From Prevotella sp. (lineage in GTDB: Bacteria > Bacteroidota > Bacteroidia > Bacteroidales > Bacteroidaceae), in NCBI GenBank assembly GCA_017524385.1, contig JAFWSS010000027.1, forward strand, positions 1 to 54,404: 54,404 nt of DNA, given 5' to 3'. The position numbers and the translations under genes are program-made. Shown here piece by piece: positions 43,027 through 51,450 of the stretch; position 1 is the stretch's first letter; each line of letters opens with the position of its first letter. Under the pieces are notes generated by a model. That model did not search any database. It had not been told where the DNA came from and worked only from the letters and a program-made list of their open reading frames with translations.

Positions 43027-43455
43027 TCAGTCGTTCCACCTCACCACACGGGTGCCGTCGTCGCGCTCCTCGATTTCCACACGGACGGCGTTTTCCGGCA
43101 GCAAATCCTCAATCAGTTCCGGCCACTCTATGAAGCACAACCGCCCGCTGTAGAAATACTCCTCATAGCCCATGTCGTAAACCTCTTCGAGTCGTTTGAT
43201 GCGGTAGAAGTCGAAATGGTAGATGCTCTCTCCCGTGCTTGAGGACTCATACTCGTTGACGATGGCGAAGGTGGGCGACGTGATGACCTCTTCCACGCCA
43301 AGTGCCTCGCAGACGGCTTTGACAAAGGTGGTCTTCCCGGCACCCATCTTCCCATAAAAGGCGAAGATGGTGCGGGTGGCGATGTGTTCAACGAACGTTT
43401 TGGCGGCCGACGGGAGGTCGCCAAGGGTGGGTATGATGATTTCCATGGGTGTCAT
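43027..43455 (-). CDS. tsaE: tRNA threonylcarbamoyladenosine biosynthesis ATPase TsaE
   Basis: A 142-aa ATPase needed, with TsaB, TsaC and TsaD, for the t6A modification at tRNA position 37. Walker A is GKMGAGKTTFVKAV (about 35-48), switch-region SPTFAIVNEYES and HFDFYRIKRLEEV carry the usual catalytic residues, and the end shows FIEWPELIEDLLP. The ATG at 43455 overlaps the porX stop by ATGA; a second in-frame ATG at 43446 is the alternative. Confidence 0.94.
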   Translation of the reverse strand: MTPMEIIIPTLGDLPSAAKTFVEHIATRTIFAFYGKMGAGKTTFVKAVCEALGVEEVITSPTFAIVNEYESSSTGESIYHFDFYRIKRLEEVYDMGYEEYFYSGRLCFIEWPELIEDLLPENAVRVEIEERDDGTRVVRWND

Positions 43456-45041
43456 CGCTTGCGTTGGGTGAGGGTGACAAGGGGAACGAGCATCTCCTCC
43501 ATGGAAATGCCGCCATGCTGGAAGGTGTCTTTGTAATAAGACACGTAATAGTTGTAGTTGTTGGGGTAGGCGAAGAAGTCGGCTCCCGTGGCAAACACAT
43601 AGGAGGTGCTCAGGTTGGGGGCGGGCAGTTGCGCTTGCTTCGGGTTCTTCATCACAAACACCTCTTTGGGGTTGTAACTCAGGTTCTTGCCCAACTTGTA
43701 ACGGAGGTTGGTGTTGGTGTTGCGGTCGCCGATGATCTTGATGGGTTTCGAGGCGCGTATGCTGCCATGGTCGGTCGTCAGCACCACCTTGTAGTTAGAC
43801 TGGGCAAGGGTGCGGAAGAGTTCTGACATCACGGAGTGGCGGAACCAACTCAGCGTGATGGAGCGGTAGGCCGACTCGTTGTTGGCCAGTTCGCGCACCA
43901 TCTTCGACTCTGTGCGTGCATGGGAGAGCATGTCGATGAAATTGATAACCACCACGTTGAGGTCGTTCTTCTTCAGGTTGTTGAACTGCTGCATGAAACT
44001 TTCCGCTCCAATGGAGTCGTTGATTTTATGGTAGGAGAACGTGTTGTGGCGGCGGAAGCGCTCCAATTGTGTCTTGATGAGCGGACCTTCGTTGAGGTTC
44101 TTCCCTTCCTCCTCGTCTTCATCCACCCAAAGTTCGGGGAACATCTTGGCTATCTGGTCGGGCATGAGACCGCTGAAGATGGCGTTGCGTGCGTATTGGG
44201 TGGCGGTGGGGAGGATGCTGCAATAGATGTCTTCATCGATGTCGAACATGTCGCCTATTTCCTGTGCCAGCACGCGCCATTGGTCGAAGCGGAAATTGTC
44301 GATGACGATGAGGAACACCTTCTCACCCTTGTCGAGCAAGGGGAACACCTTGTTTTTGAAGATGTCGGGACTCATCATCGGGCGTTCGCCGGGGGCACCT
44401 GTCGTGCGGGAGAGTCCGCCTTGTATGGATGGAGGAGCCACCCAGTCGAGGTAGTTCTTCTTGATGAACTTGGCGAAACCGTTGTTGGCGTCTTCCTTCT
44501 GCGTGCTCAGCATCTCTGTCATGTTGCTGTCGGTGCTGCTCAACTCCAGTTCCCAATGCACCAGCCGGCGGTAGATGTCGATCCAGTCTTCCATCGTCCG
44601 GCACTCGGAGATTTTCATGGAGATGTCGAGGAAGTTCTGTTGGTATCCACTTTGTGTCACCTCGGTGACAATCTCTTTTCGGTGGATGTTTTTCTTCAAG
44701 GTGAGCAGGATTTGGTTGGGGTTGACAGGCTTGATGAGGTAGTCGGCAATCTTTGAACCGATGGCTTGGTCCATGATGTTCTCTTCCTCACTCTTGGTCA
44801 CCATCACCACGGGGGTGGCAGGCGAGATTTCCTTGATCTTCGACAGGGTCTCCAGGCCGGAGAGGCCGGGCATCATCTCGTCGAGGAGCACCAGGTCGAA
44901 GGTTTGCTGCCGGCACTGGTCGATGGCGTCGGTGCCGTTGCTGACAGTGGTTACTTCGTAACCTTTCTTTTTCAAAAACAGTATGTGGGCTTTGAGCAAT
45001 TCTATCTCATCGTCCACCCATAATAGTTGTCCGTTGGTCAT
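43452..45041 (-). CDS. porX: Type IX secretion response regulator PorX (receiver + PglZ domain)
   Basis: A 529-aa protein. The receiver domain (1-125) has the acidic pocket VDDE (9-12), phosphorylation site Asp54 in LVLLDEMMPGLSG, and the conserved Lys in YLIKPVNP. After a helical linker comes a PglZ/alkaline-phosphatase-like domain (about 240-529) with FLIVIDNFRFDQW, LPTATQYARNAIFSGL, VVINFIDMLSHAR and VLTTDHGSIR, which supply Asp/Thr/His metal ligands. PorX acts with the sensor PorY to control type IX secretion in Porphyromonas and Flavobacterium, and its PglZ part has been described as a metal-dependent phosphodiesterase for oligonucleotides. It sits 20 bp after porW. Confidence 0.95.
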   Translation of the reverse strand: MTNGQLLWVDDEIELLKAHILFLKKKGYEVTTVSNGTDAIDQCRQQTFDLVLLDEMMPGLSGLETLSKIKEISPATPVVMVTKSEEENIMDQAIGSKIADYLIKPVNPNQILLTLKKNIHRKEIVTEVTQSGYQQNFLDISMKISECRTMEDWIDIYRRLVHWELELSSTDSNMTEMLSTQKEDANNGFAKFIKKNYLDWVAPPSIQGGLSRTTGAPGERPMMSPDIFKNKVFPLLDKGEKVFLIVIDNFRFDQWRVLAQEIGDMFDIDEDIYCSILPTATQYARNAIFSGLMPDQIAKMFPELWVDEDEEEGKNLNEGPLIKTQLERFRRHNTFSYHKINDSIGAESFMQQFNNLKKNDLNVVVINFIDMLSHARTESKMVRELANNESAYRSITLSWFRHSVMSELFRTLAQSNYKVVLTTDHGSIRASKPIKIIGDRNTNTNLRYKLGKNLSYNPKEVFVMKNPKQAQLPAPNLSTSYVFATGADFFAYPNNYNYYVSYYKDTFQHGGISMEEMLVPLVTLTQRKR

Positions 45042-45061
45042 GATTAAAGGTGGGGTCTTTT

Positions 45062-48000
45062 CTAAAATCCATCCAGGTCGTAATATTCGTCTTCCAAATC
45101 AATGTCTTGAAGTTCCTTCTCCTTCTTCTTGGGTGTGGGGGAAGTTGGCTCGGGGTCGATGTCGAAATAGAAACCATCGTCATCTTCAGGTATGATGGTG
45201 GCGGGGTCGGGGTCTGGCTTCTTGGCGGGTTTCTCAGCGGGTTTCTCTGGATTCTTGGCATCCTGCTTACTCCGATTGCTCCGATTACTCTGATTATTCC
45301 GATTACTCTGACTGCTCCGATTGTTCTGCCCCGTCTTGGCGGGTGTGGCGTCGGTGGGCAGTTCCACCTTTTTCTGGTTGTTTTTGGTATCTGTCTTAGT
45401 GGGCACCTTGCCGGAGTTGGGGTTGCGCTTTGATTCGAAGAGATTGTACTCGTCGTCTTCCACACTGTTGTTGTTGGAATTTGGTTTCACCACGGAGTTG
45501 TTGATTTCATTGCCGTCCGTTGGGATGGTGTATCCGTCGTCGTCAGTGGGTATGGTGAATTCGTCGTCGTCCGTTGGGATGGTGAATCCATCATCGTCCG
45601 TTGGGATGGTGAATCCGTCGTCGTCAGTTGGGATGGTGGGCACGTCGTCTTCGTCGGGTATTCCTCCTTGGCCTTGTGGCCCCTCGGGGACGCTTATGAC
45701 ATTGTTGCCTGGTTCTCCTTGCTTGTTATCATAAGATTCTTCATCCGGCAGTTCGAAACCATCGTCCTCGGGGGATCCCGCTCCACCGTTGTCGATGATG
45801 AAGCCATCTTCCATGTCTTCATTGCCCCCAGTCTTGTTTTGCTCGAAGGCATCCTTGAGGTCGGTCTCTTCACTGTCTCCGTAGTCGTAGGGCTCGCTCA
45901 GCAGGTTGTCGGAGGGTAGGCGCAAAGGTGCGAAATGCTTCGCATAGAACTCGTTGTAGTCATCGAAACTGAACTGCTTGCCCAGCAGTTCGAGGTTCTC
46001 CTTGCTGATGATGAGTGTTCGGGCTTTTTTCAACTTTCTCACCACGTTCTCTTGCTTGTGCACCTCGCTGGCATATTGGTGTGCCTCGTCGAAGAGGCGG
46101 AAGCCGGAGACTTTCATCAGATGGATGCCGTCAAGGTCTTCCAGTTCGATTTCGAAGTTCCTCACGATATAGGTGGTGAAGTTGAACCGCGCCATCTCGT
46201 AGAGCAGTTGGTTTTCATTGAGAGAGTCGGGGTGGTAGGCGATGACATATACGAATTCCTTCAGTCTGTCGGGGTTGAATTTCCGTGCTGCTAGCGAGTC
46301 GCTGTCGTTGAGCACCACGGAGCGTCGGCTCCACATGTCGCTGAGGTCGAATTGTCCGCCCTTCAGCCGCTTTCCTTCTTTCACACCGTTGATGATCATG
46401 CCTGCCATCTCGCTTATGCGCCCTGAGGGGAAGTTCTTCACCACCTCGTTCATATCAGCCAGGCATCCTTCTGCGTCATCGTGGTTGAGTCGGCTCAAGC
46501 CCCTGATGAAGAGGAATTTGTCTCGGTTCCCTCCCAGTGGGAAGCGTGTCTCGGAGAGTTCGGCATTGGCCATCACCTCCTCGTGCCGGTCGGCCTTGAA
46601 GGCGTTGTAGGTGGCGCTGTAGAGGGAGTCTTCCATCTGCTCGCCCCATTTCGAGTTCTCCACGAAATAGGGGTCGGTGAGGATTTTCGTCCATTGGCTT
46701 TCAGGGAACTGCTCTTGCAGTTTTGCCACGCAACTGTCGGCATTGGCGGTCTCCCCCTTTCGTGAATAGAGGAGGAAGAGGTGATAATATACCTCGTCCA
46801 TCTTCTCGAATTCGGGGTAGTTGAAAGTGAGTCGGTCAAATTGCTTTTCGCTGAGTCTCAGGTTGTCGAGTTTGTCCTTGAAGATGATGCCTGAGTGGAA
46901 GAGTCCGTCGGCGATGATGACGTGGCATTCCTGCTTCTGCTCGTCGGTGAAGGGGATTTGCTTGAGGTAGTACTCACGCTTGTGGGGGTCGTTCTGGGCG
47001 CTGTCCTGCACGGTGGCAAGGGAGTCTTCCGCCGCTGTCTGGGCGGCAAGGATGGAGTCGCCCATCTCGCCCGTTCCTTCCATCCCCTCCATGTTCTCCG
47101 CATTGAAGTCGCTCACCACGGTCTTGTTCGACCGTCGCCAGTTGTCTTCATTCTCACGCTTTCCCCATTGCCTTTGAAAGGTGGTCTTGCCTTGCGAGAC
47201 AGCGAGGGCGTTGTAGAAGTACCATTCGCCTTGCTGCTGTTGCTGGTTCTGCATGGCATTCTGCTGGTTCTGCTGACGGTTGTTGACATTGGTGTTGCCA
47301 CGCCCTTGCTGTTGTTGCACGGCTTCTTCGGCCTGTGCCTTCCTCTCCTCCTTCTCTTTCTTCTTCAATGCCTCTATCACGCGGTCGATGGCTTCGAGGC
47401 GCTCCTTCTCGGGCATGTCGGCCAATTCGAGGAGGGAGTCCTGCAAGTGGATGGCTTCGGTGTGCGGGGCCAGTTCGTCGAGTATTTTCGAACGGTTGGA
47501 CAACTCTTCGTAGTCCTTGCGCTCCTTGTCGAGCATGCCGATGGCGGCGCCGTAGCAGCGCTGGGCGTCGCCGAATTTCTCCTTCTCCCAGTAGAGGTTG
47601 CCCAGTTTCAGCAGCAGCACGCCTTTCTCCACGCCCGAGCGGGTGGCTTTGGTGTTGCCTTTCTCGTAGGCGGCGATGGCGTTGGTGGTGTCTTTGTCGA
47701 GTAGATAGACGTTGCCCATGGCATAATACACCTGGTCGAGATAATCCTTGTTGTTGTCAGAGGCTGCCATGCGCTTCAGGCGGCTGATGGTCTTCTTTGT
47801 GCTGCCGGCGGCCATCACCTCTGTCATGGCGATGCGGGCGTTGAATGCCAGTTCATAGGGTGGGTTCTCTTTCAGCACGTGCTTGTAGGCCTTGTAGGCT
47901 TTTTCTCGGTTTCCTAGTTCGGCTTCCAACTGTCCCATGAGATACCACTCTCGAGCGCGCTGCTTGCTGCGCATCTCGCTTTTGATGACCTTTCGCAAGT

Positions 48001-48697
48001 AGGGGATGGCTTTCTCGTAGTCGCCGGTGTGGATGTAGTAGTCGGCATAGGTGTAGTTCCATTCCTTCGTCGCATGCCAGTCTATGGAGTCGCGCTCCAT
48101 GTTGCGTATCACATCCTCTGCGTCGTAGAGCCAGTCTTGCTCGATGTAGCATTTTGCGAGCCAGGCTCGGGCCTTGCAGTAGATGGCGGGCTGGGTTTGG
48201 TAAAGGCGGCTCATGTAGGAGAAGGTGGCGGCTGCTTCGTCGAAGGCGCCTTTGTGGAACTGCGAGCGGCCCATGAGCATCCATGCCTTCCACAGCATGG
48301 GGTTGTATTCACGACGGTTGAGCCATTCTATGTCCTTGGCGGTCTTCCTTCGGCTCTTCGTCCATTCAGGGCGCTTGCTGATGCTGTGCAACTTGATGGC
48401 TTTCTGGCTCTTCTCGATGGCTTTGTCGAAACTGCCGGAACCTAGTTGCACACTGCTCTTGTTGCCTACCGTGTAGAGGGGGATGATTTCGGTGTAGTTG
48501 TCTTTGTTGCCGTCTTCCTTTGCTTGGGAACCTTCGATGTAGGCCTGGGTGCCGTTGTAATAGATGTTGTATTTTGCCGTGAACGATTGCCAGAAACGAC
48601 TCTTCGCAGTGTTCTTTTGCGAAGAGCAGCCTGCCAACACCAAAAACAGCAGTGTCAGCAACAGGGGGATGATGGCTCTCGTCCTTTTCATATTCAT
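45062..48697 (-). CDS. porW: Type IX secretion lipoprotein PorW/SprE, TPR-rich
   Basis: A 1211-aa outer-membrane lipoprotein: signal MNMKRTRAIIPLLLTLLFLV then LAGC lipobox. The first 500 residues are tetratricopeptide-like helical repeats (ARAWLAKCYIEQDWLYDAED, YADYYIHTGDYEKAIPYLRK, AYKHVLKENPPYELAFNARI). A Gln/Asn-rich linker follows (about 490-525), then another TPR set, and after about 950 an acidic low-complexity tail with five TIPTDDDGF-type units and Pro/Lys-rich sequence. SprE and PorW are needed for secretion and, in flavobacteria, gliding; PorW has been reported to link secretion subcomplexes. Starting at 48691 would remove two residues. The adjacency of porX supports the assignment. 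Confidence 0.92.
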   Translation of the reverse strand: MNMKRTRAIIPLLLTLLFLVLAGCSSQKNTAKSRFWQSFTAKYNIYYNGTQAYIEGSQAKEDGNKDNYTEIIPLYTVGNKSSVQLGSGSFDKAIEKSQKAIKLHSISKRPEWTKSRRKTAKDIEWLNRREYNPMLWKAWMLMGRSQFHKGAFDEAAATFSYMSRLYQTQPAIYCKARAWLAKCYIEQDWLYDAEDVIRNMERDSIDWHATKEWNYTYADYYIHTGDYEKAIPYLRKVIKSEMRSKQRAREWYLMGQLEAELGNREKAYKAYKHVLKENPPYELAFNARIAMTEVMAAGSTKKTISRLKRMAASDNNKDYLDQVYYAMGNVYLLDKDTTNAIAAYEKGNTKATRSGVEKGVLLLKLGNLYWEKEKFGDAQRCYGAAIGMLDKERKDYEELSNRSKILDELAPHTEAIHLQDSLLELADMPEKERLEAIDRVIEALKKKEKEERKAQAEEAVQQQQGRGNTNVNNRQQNQQNAMQNQQQQQGEWYFYNALAVSQGKTTFQRQWGKRENEDNWRRSNKTVVSDFNAENMEGMEGTGEMGDSILAAQTAAEDSLATVQDSAQNDPHKREYYLKQIPFTDEQKQECHVIIADGLFHSGIIFKDKLDNLRLSEKQFDRLTFNYPEFEKMDEVYYHLFLLYSRKGETANADSCVAKLQEQFPESQWTKILTDPYFVENSKWGEQMEDSLYSATYNAFKADRHEEVMANAELSETRFPLGGNRDKFLFIRGLSRLNHDDAEGCLADMNEVVKNFPSGRISEMAGMIINGVKEGKRLKGGQFDLSDMWSRRSVVLNDSDSLAARKFNPDRLKEFVYVIAYHPDSLNENQLLYEMARFNFTTYIVRNFEIELEDLDGIHLMKVSGFRLFDEAHQYASEVHKQENVVRKLKKARTLIISKENLELLGKQFSFDDYNEFYAKHFAPLRLPSDNLLSEPYDYGDSEETDLKDAFEQNKTGGNEDMEDGFIIDNGGAGSPEDDGFELPDEESYDNKQGEPGNNVISVPEGPQGQGGIPDEDDVPTIPTDDDGFTIPTDDDGFTIPTDDDEFTIPTDDDGYTIPTDGNEINNSVVKPNSNNNSVEDDEYNLFESKRNPNSGKVPTKTDTKNNQKKVELPTDATPAKTGQNNRSSQSNRNNQSNRSNRSKQDAKNPEKPAEKPAKKPDPDPATIIPEDDDGFYFDIDPEPTSPTPKKKEKELQDIDLEDEYYDLDGF
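45514..45638 (-). repeat. Coding 27-bp tandem repeat in porW
   Basis: About five units of TIPTDDDGF or close variants (for example TIPTDDDEF, TIPTDDDGY). They form an acidic, flexible tract and could vary in number without frameshift. Confidence 0.85.
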
Positions 48698-48767
48698 TAT
48701 TATATAACCGCCAAAACACCCCTTTTATTGCCTTGAAAAGGGATTTTCCATTTTTTTGTAGCTTCTA

Positions 48768-48803
48768 TGGGCTTTGTGGGCTTTATGGGCTTTATGGGCT
48801 TTG
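48768..48803. repeat. 9-bp tandem repeat in the porW leader region
   Basis: Four copies of TGGGCTTT followed by A or G occur between the membrane protein gene and porW (136-bp gap). The gap shows no clear promoter. Confidence 0.8.
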
Positions 48804-48833
48804 TGGTTTCCATGGGGGCGCGCCTGGTGGAAA

Positions 48834-49220
48834 TCATTTCTCCAGGAGCATGAACAGCTCGTCCTTCAGTTGGTCGGGAAAGTTGATGCCGCGCAGTGTG
48901 AGGCTGCGGCTCCATGCCGCCACCTCCTCGGGGCGCATGGTGTAAAGCACTTCGCCGAACTGTTCCGCCTCGCTGTCGCTGTAACTGTCGGAGGGTCGCC
49001 CGCGGAAAGCATCCAGTTCCTCGTCGTCGAAATACTCGATGTCTTTCACTGCCGCTTCGAGCATGCATTCTTGTTCGCAACGGCTGTCGGTGCCGTCGCA
49101 GGTGGCGCAGGAGGGTGGGGCGTCGACGGGTTTGTCTTCGCCTTTGGAGAAAAAATGGAGTAGGGCGGTACCGGCGCCAAGGCACACGAGGGCGGCCACC
49201 ACGATGGTCACGTAGCTCAT
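48834..49220 (-). CDS. Membrane-anchored conserved hypothetical protein, 128 aa
   Basis: A small protein with an N-terminal membrane segment (MSYVTIVVAALVCLGAGTALL), then a Cys-rich stretch with four close cysteines (CATCDGTDSRCEQEC) and a conserved-looking tail (DIEYFDDEELDAFRGR, VAAWSRSLTLRGINFP). I recall similar proteins next to aroA in Bacteroidales, without known function; some are labelled phospholipase on the basis of the Cys pattern, which I consider weak. The start at 49220 overlaps the aroA stop as ATGA. The Cys cluster could bind a metal or form disulfides. Confidence 0.72.
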   Translation of the reverse strand: MSYVTIVVAALVCLGAGTALLHFFSKGEDKPVDAPPSCATCDGTDSRCEQECMLEAAVKDIEYFDDEELDAFRGRPSDSYSDSEAEQFGEVLYTMRPEEVAAWSRSLTLRGINFPDQLKDELFMLLEK

Positions 49221-50470
49221 TGCTCTTCCTCTATCACATAGCCGGCCTTGCGTAGGTCGTCCCAGTAGCGGGGATATGACTTGCTCACCACCGAGGGGTC
49301 GTTGATGCGCAGGCCGGGGAAGGAGGCGCTGGCAGGGGCGAAGGCGAGGGCCATGCGGTGGTCCTTGTAGGTGTTGATGACCGGGTGGATGTCTGCCTCG
49401 CAGCGCTCGCCATTCCATATCAGGTCGTTGTCCACGTTGCTGCTCACCACGAAACCGAGTTTCAGCATCTCGCGTTTCAGGGCTTCTATGCGGTCGGTTT
49501 CCTTGATGCGTAGTGTGCTGAGGCCTTTGAAATGGAAGGGTATGCCAAGGAGGGCGCACGTCACCACATAGGTCTGGGCGAGGTCGGGCTGGTTGATGAA
49601 GCTGAACTCCAGCCGTGGGAGTTTCATCCTGCGGTGCTTCAGCTTCACCGTCGTGGGGACGCCTTTCTCGCGCACGCCAAAGGTGGTTTTCACGCCCAGG
49701 AGGCTGAAGATGTAGCGCGTGACGGAGTCGCCTTGGCGTGTACCGTCGGTCAACCCGTTGAGGCGCACCACCGACTCGTCATCGCTCAGACAGAGCATCT
49801 CATACCAATAGGATGCGGCGCTCCAGTCGTTCTCTATGAAATAGGGGGTGGGGCGGTAGGGTTGCGGCGCCACCTCGATGGTGTCGGGGCCGGTCCACTC
49901 CACCTTTGCGCCGAAGTCGCGCATCGTGCAGAGCGTCAGGTCGATGTAGGGCCGGGAGATGATGCTGTCGGTGAGGTGCAACTCCATGCCGTCGCGCATC
50001 GTGGCGCCGGCAATCAGCAGTGCGGAGATGAATTGCGAACTGACGTTGCCTGCCACGTCGATGTGCCCGCCGTCGAGGTGGCGGCCACGGATGCAGAGAG
50101 GGGGATAACCCTCCTCGCCGACGTATTCGATGTCGGCGCCCAACTGCCGCAGGGCATCTACGAGGATGCCGATGGGGCGGTGGCGCATGCGTTCCGTGCC
50201 GGTGAGCACGTGCTCGCCATGGTCGGTGACGGCGAGGAAGGCGGTCATGAAACGCATGGCGGTGCCAGAGGCCATGATGTCGATGGTGGGGGGCATGTCG
50301 CGCAGGGCGCGGATGATGACGGCGGTGTCGTCGCAGTCGGAGAGGTTCGTCGGCCATTCCGTGCTGCCGGAGAGTGCTTGGATGACCAAGGCGCGGTTGC
50401 TGATGCTCTTCGAAGAGGGTAGGTCGATGGTGGTGTCGATGTGTGCGGGTGCACTGATTTTGTATCGCAT
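49217..50470 (-). CDS. aroA: 3-phosphoshikimate 1-carboxyvinyltransferase (EPSP synthase)
   Basis: A 417-aa shikimate-pathway enzyme that joins PEP to shikimate 3-phosphate. Key motifs are LPSSKSISNRALVIQALSG (N-terminal, catalytic Lys), ASGTAMRFMTAF, RIKETDRIEALKREM (conserved KETDR) and DHRMALAFAPAS. The ATG at 50470 (MRYKISAPAHID) is preferred to an upstream ATG that adds 12 residues. It is the first gene of the operon running to 40719. Confidence 0.95.
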   Translation of the reverse strand: MRYKISAPAHIDTTIDLPSSKSISNRALVIQALSGSTEWPTNLSDCDDTAVIIRALRDMPPTIDIMASGTAMRFMTAFLAVTDHGEHVLTGTERMRHRPIGILVDALRQLGADIEYVGEEGYPPLCIRGRHLDGGHIDVAGNVSSQFISALLIAGATMRDGMELHLTDSIISRPYIDLTLCTMRDFGAKVEWTGPDTIEVAPQPYRPTPYFIENDWSAASYWYEMLCLSDDESVVRLNGLTDGTRQGDSVTRYIFSLLGVKTTFGVREKGVPTTVKLKHRRMKLPRLEFSFINQPDLAQTYVVTCALLGIPFHFKGLSTLRIKETDRIEALKREMLKLGFVVSSNVDNDLIWNGERCEADIHPVINTYKDHRMALAFAPASASFPGLRINDPSVVSKSYPRYWDDLRKAGYVIEEEQ

Positions 50471-50553
50471 GGGTTTACAGTTCGGAAAGTAAGATATAAA
50501 AGGCATTTAGGTGACTTGGGGGGCGGATGCCCCACACATTGCCAATCGGGTTG

Positions 50554-50584
50554 CAAAATTACTTCTTTGCAACGAAAAAGCAAA
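50554..50584 (-). promoter_or_regulatory. Promoter of aroA-porW-porX operon
   Basis: TTTG (50584-50581), 19 bp, TAATTTTG (50561-50554): exact consensus; about 85 bp upstream of the ATG. Confidence 0.75.
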
Positions 50585-50685
50585 GGATTTTCAAGAAAAT
50601 AAGAATAAAAAAGAAAAATTAAGACCATGTTTTTCATCACATATTTGAGGGGTTATGTAGCGACAAAAAAGTTGTGATGATTTTT

Positions 50686-50978
50686 AACATATAATTTCCA
50701 TGTAATTATCAAAAATGGTTGTCTCATTAGGGGCAACATGTAATTTCCATGTAATTGTCAAAAATGGTTGCATCATAAGGGGCGAACATATAATTTCCAT
50801 GTAATTATCAAAAATGGTTGCATCATTAGGGGCAACATATAATTTCCATATGATTATCAAATGGTTGTCTCATTAGGGGTAACATATAATTTCCATATAA
50901 TTATCAAAAATGGTTATCTCATTAGGGGCAACATATAATTTCCATATGATTATCAAAAATGGTTGTATCATTAGGGGG
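50686..50978. repeat. Six-copy 49-bp tandem repeat (minisatellite)
   Basis: Units begin at 50686, 50735, 50785, 50834, 50881 and 50930 and are 47-50 bp long. The shared core is AACATATAATTTCCATGTAA, then TTATCAAAAATGGTTGTCTC, then ATTAGGGGC; differences are single-base changes and small indels. There are no unique spacers and no nearby cas genes. Confidence 0.95.
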
Positions 50979-51092
50979 AGTGAGTAACTCTGCTTGCGGG
51001 ACTTATTCCACAATTGACCTGAAAGGCGGTGCTCACGCAATTTTCAATTTTCAATTGAATTAAGTTTTCAATTGAATAAAATTTTCAATTGA

Positions 51093-51123
51093 TTTTTTCC
51101 CAAAAATCATTTCCTTATCTTTG
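51093..51123 (+). promoter_or_regulatory. Orphan plus-strand promoter
   Basis: TTTT (51093-51096), 19 bp, TATCTTTG (51116-51123). The A/C-rich sequence after it looks like a normal Bacteroidota leader, yet no plausible plus-strand gene follows. Confidence 0.4.
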
Positions 51124-51238
51124 AACCCTCATAACAAACATCAACCAAAATCACCCAAACAATCGGCGAATATCACCAAAAGGTAAGAATTATATGTTTA
51201 GTGACGATAAAAAATAAAATGGTATGAATAATAAAGGA

Positions 51239-51391
51239 CACGAATTATCATAAATTAATCAAAAATTCTGACGAACAGAAATTTATGACTAATTATATGA
51301 TCATTATATGTTAAAAACAGTAGCAAGGTGTTTTTTTGCTTTTACTTAAGAATCATTTACGCTGTTTGATTGGAAATTCGAGAGAATCATG
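51239..51391. repeat. Dispersed repeat C, copy 2
   Basis: CACGAATTATCA (51240), a TAATTATATGATCATTATATG segment split by small changes, and TTTGATTGGAAATTCGAGAG (51364-51383) match parts of 28334-28460 in the same order. Confidence 0.55.
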
Positions 51392-51450
51392 TGGGATAGA
51401 GTGCCAGGCATCCCTTTTCCTATCCATTCTCGTTCATTTGCTCAAATTGC

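Larger units (their letters stand above)
50471..51450. other. Large intergenic region with tandem repeats and an orphan promoter
   Basis: The 980-bp non-coding gap between aroA and the Nudix gene. It contains the aroA promoter, six 49-bp repeats (50686-50978), AATTTTCAATTG-type palindromes (51040-51092), an unassigned plus-strand promoter (51093-51123), a possible TTCTG/CAGAA hairpin (51270-51284), and repeat C copy 2 (51239-51391). No open frame has coding character. Confidence 0.75.

Noticed and set aside
50686-50978. CRISPR array
   Set aside because: The whole 49-bp unit repeats without unique spacers, and there are no cas genes.
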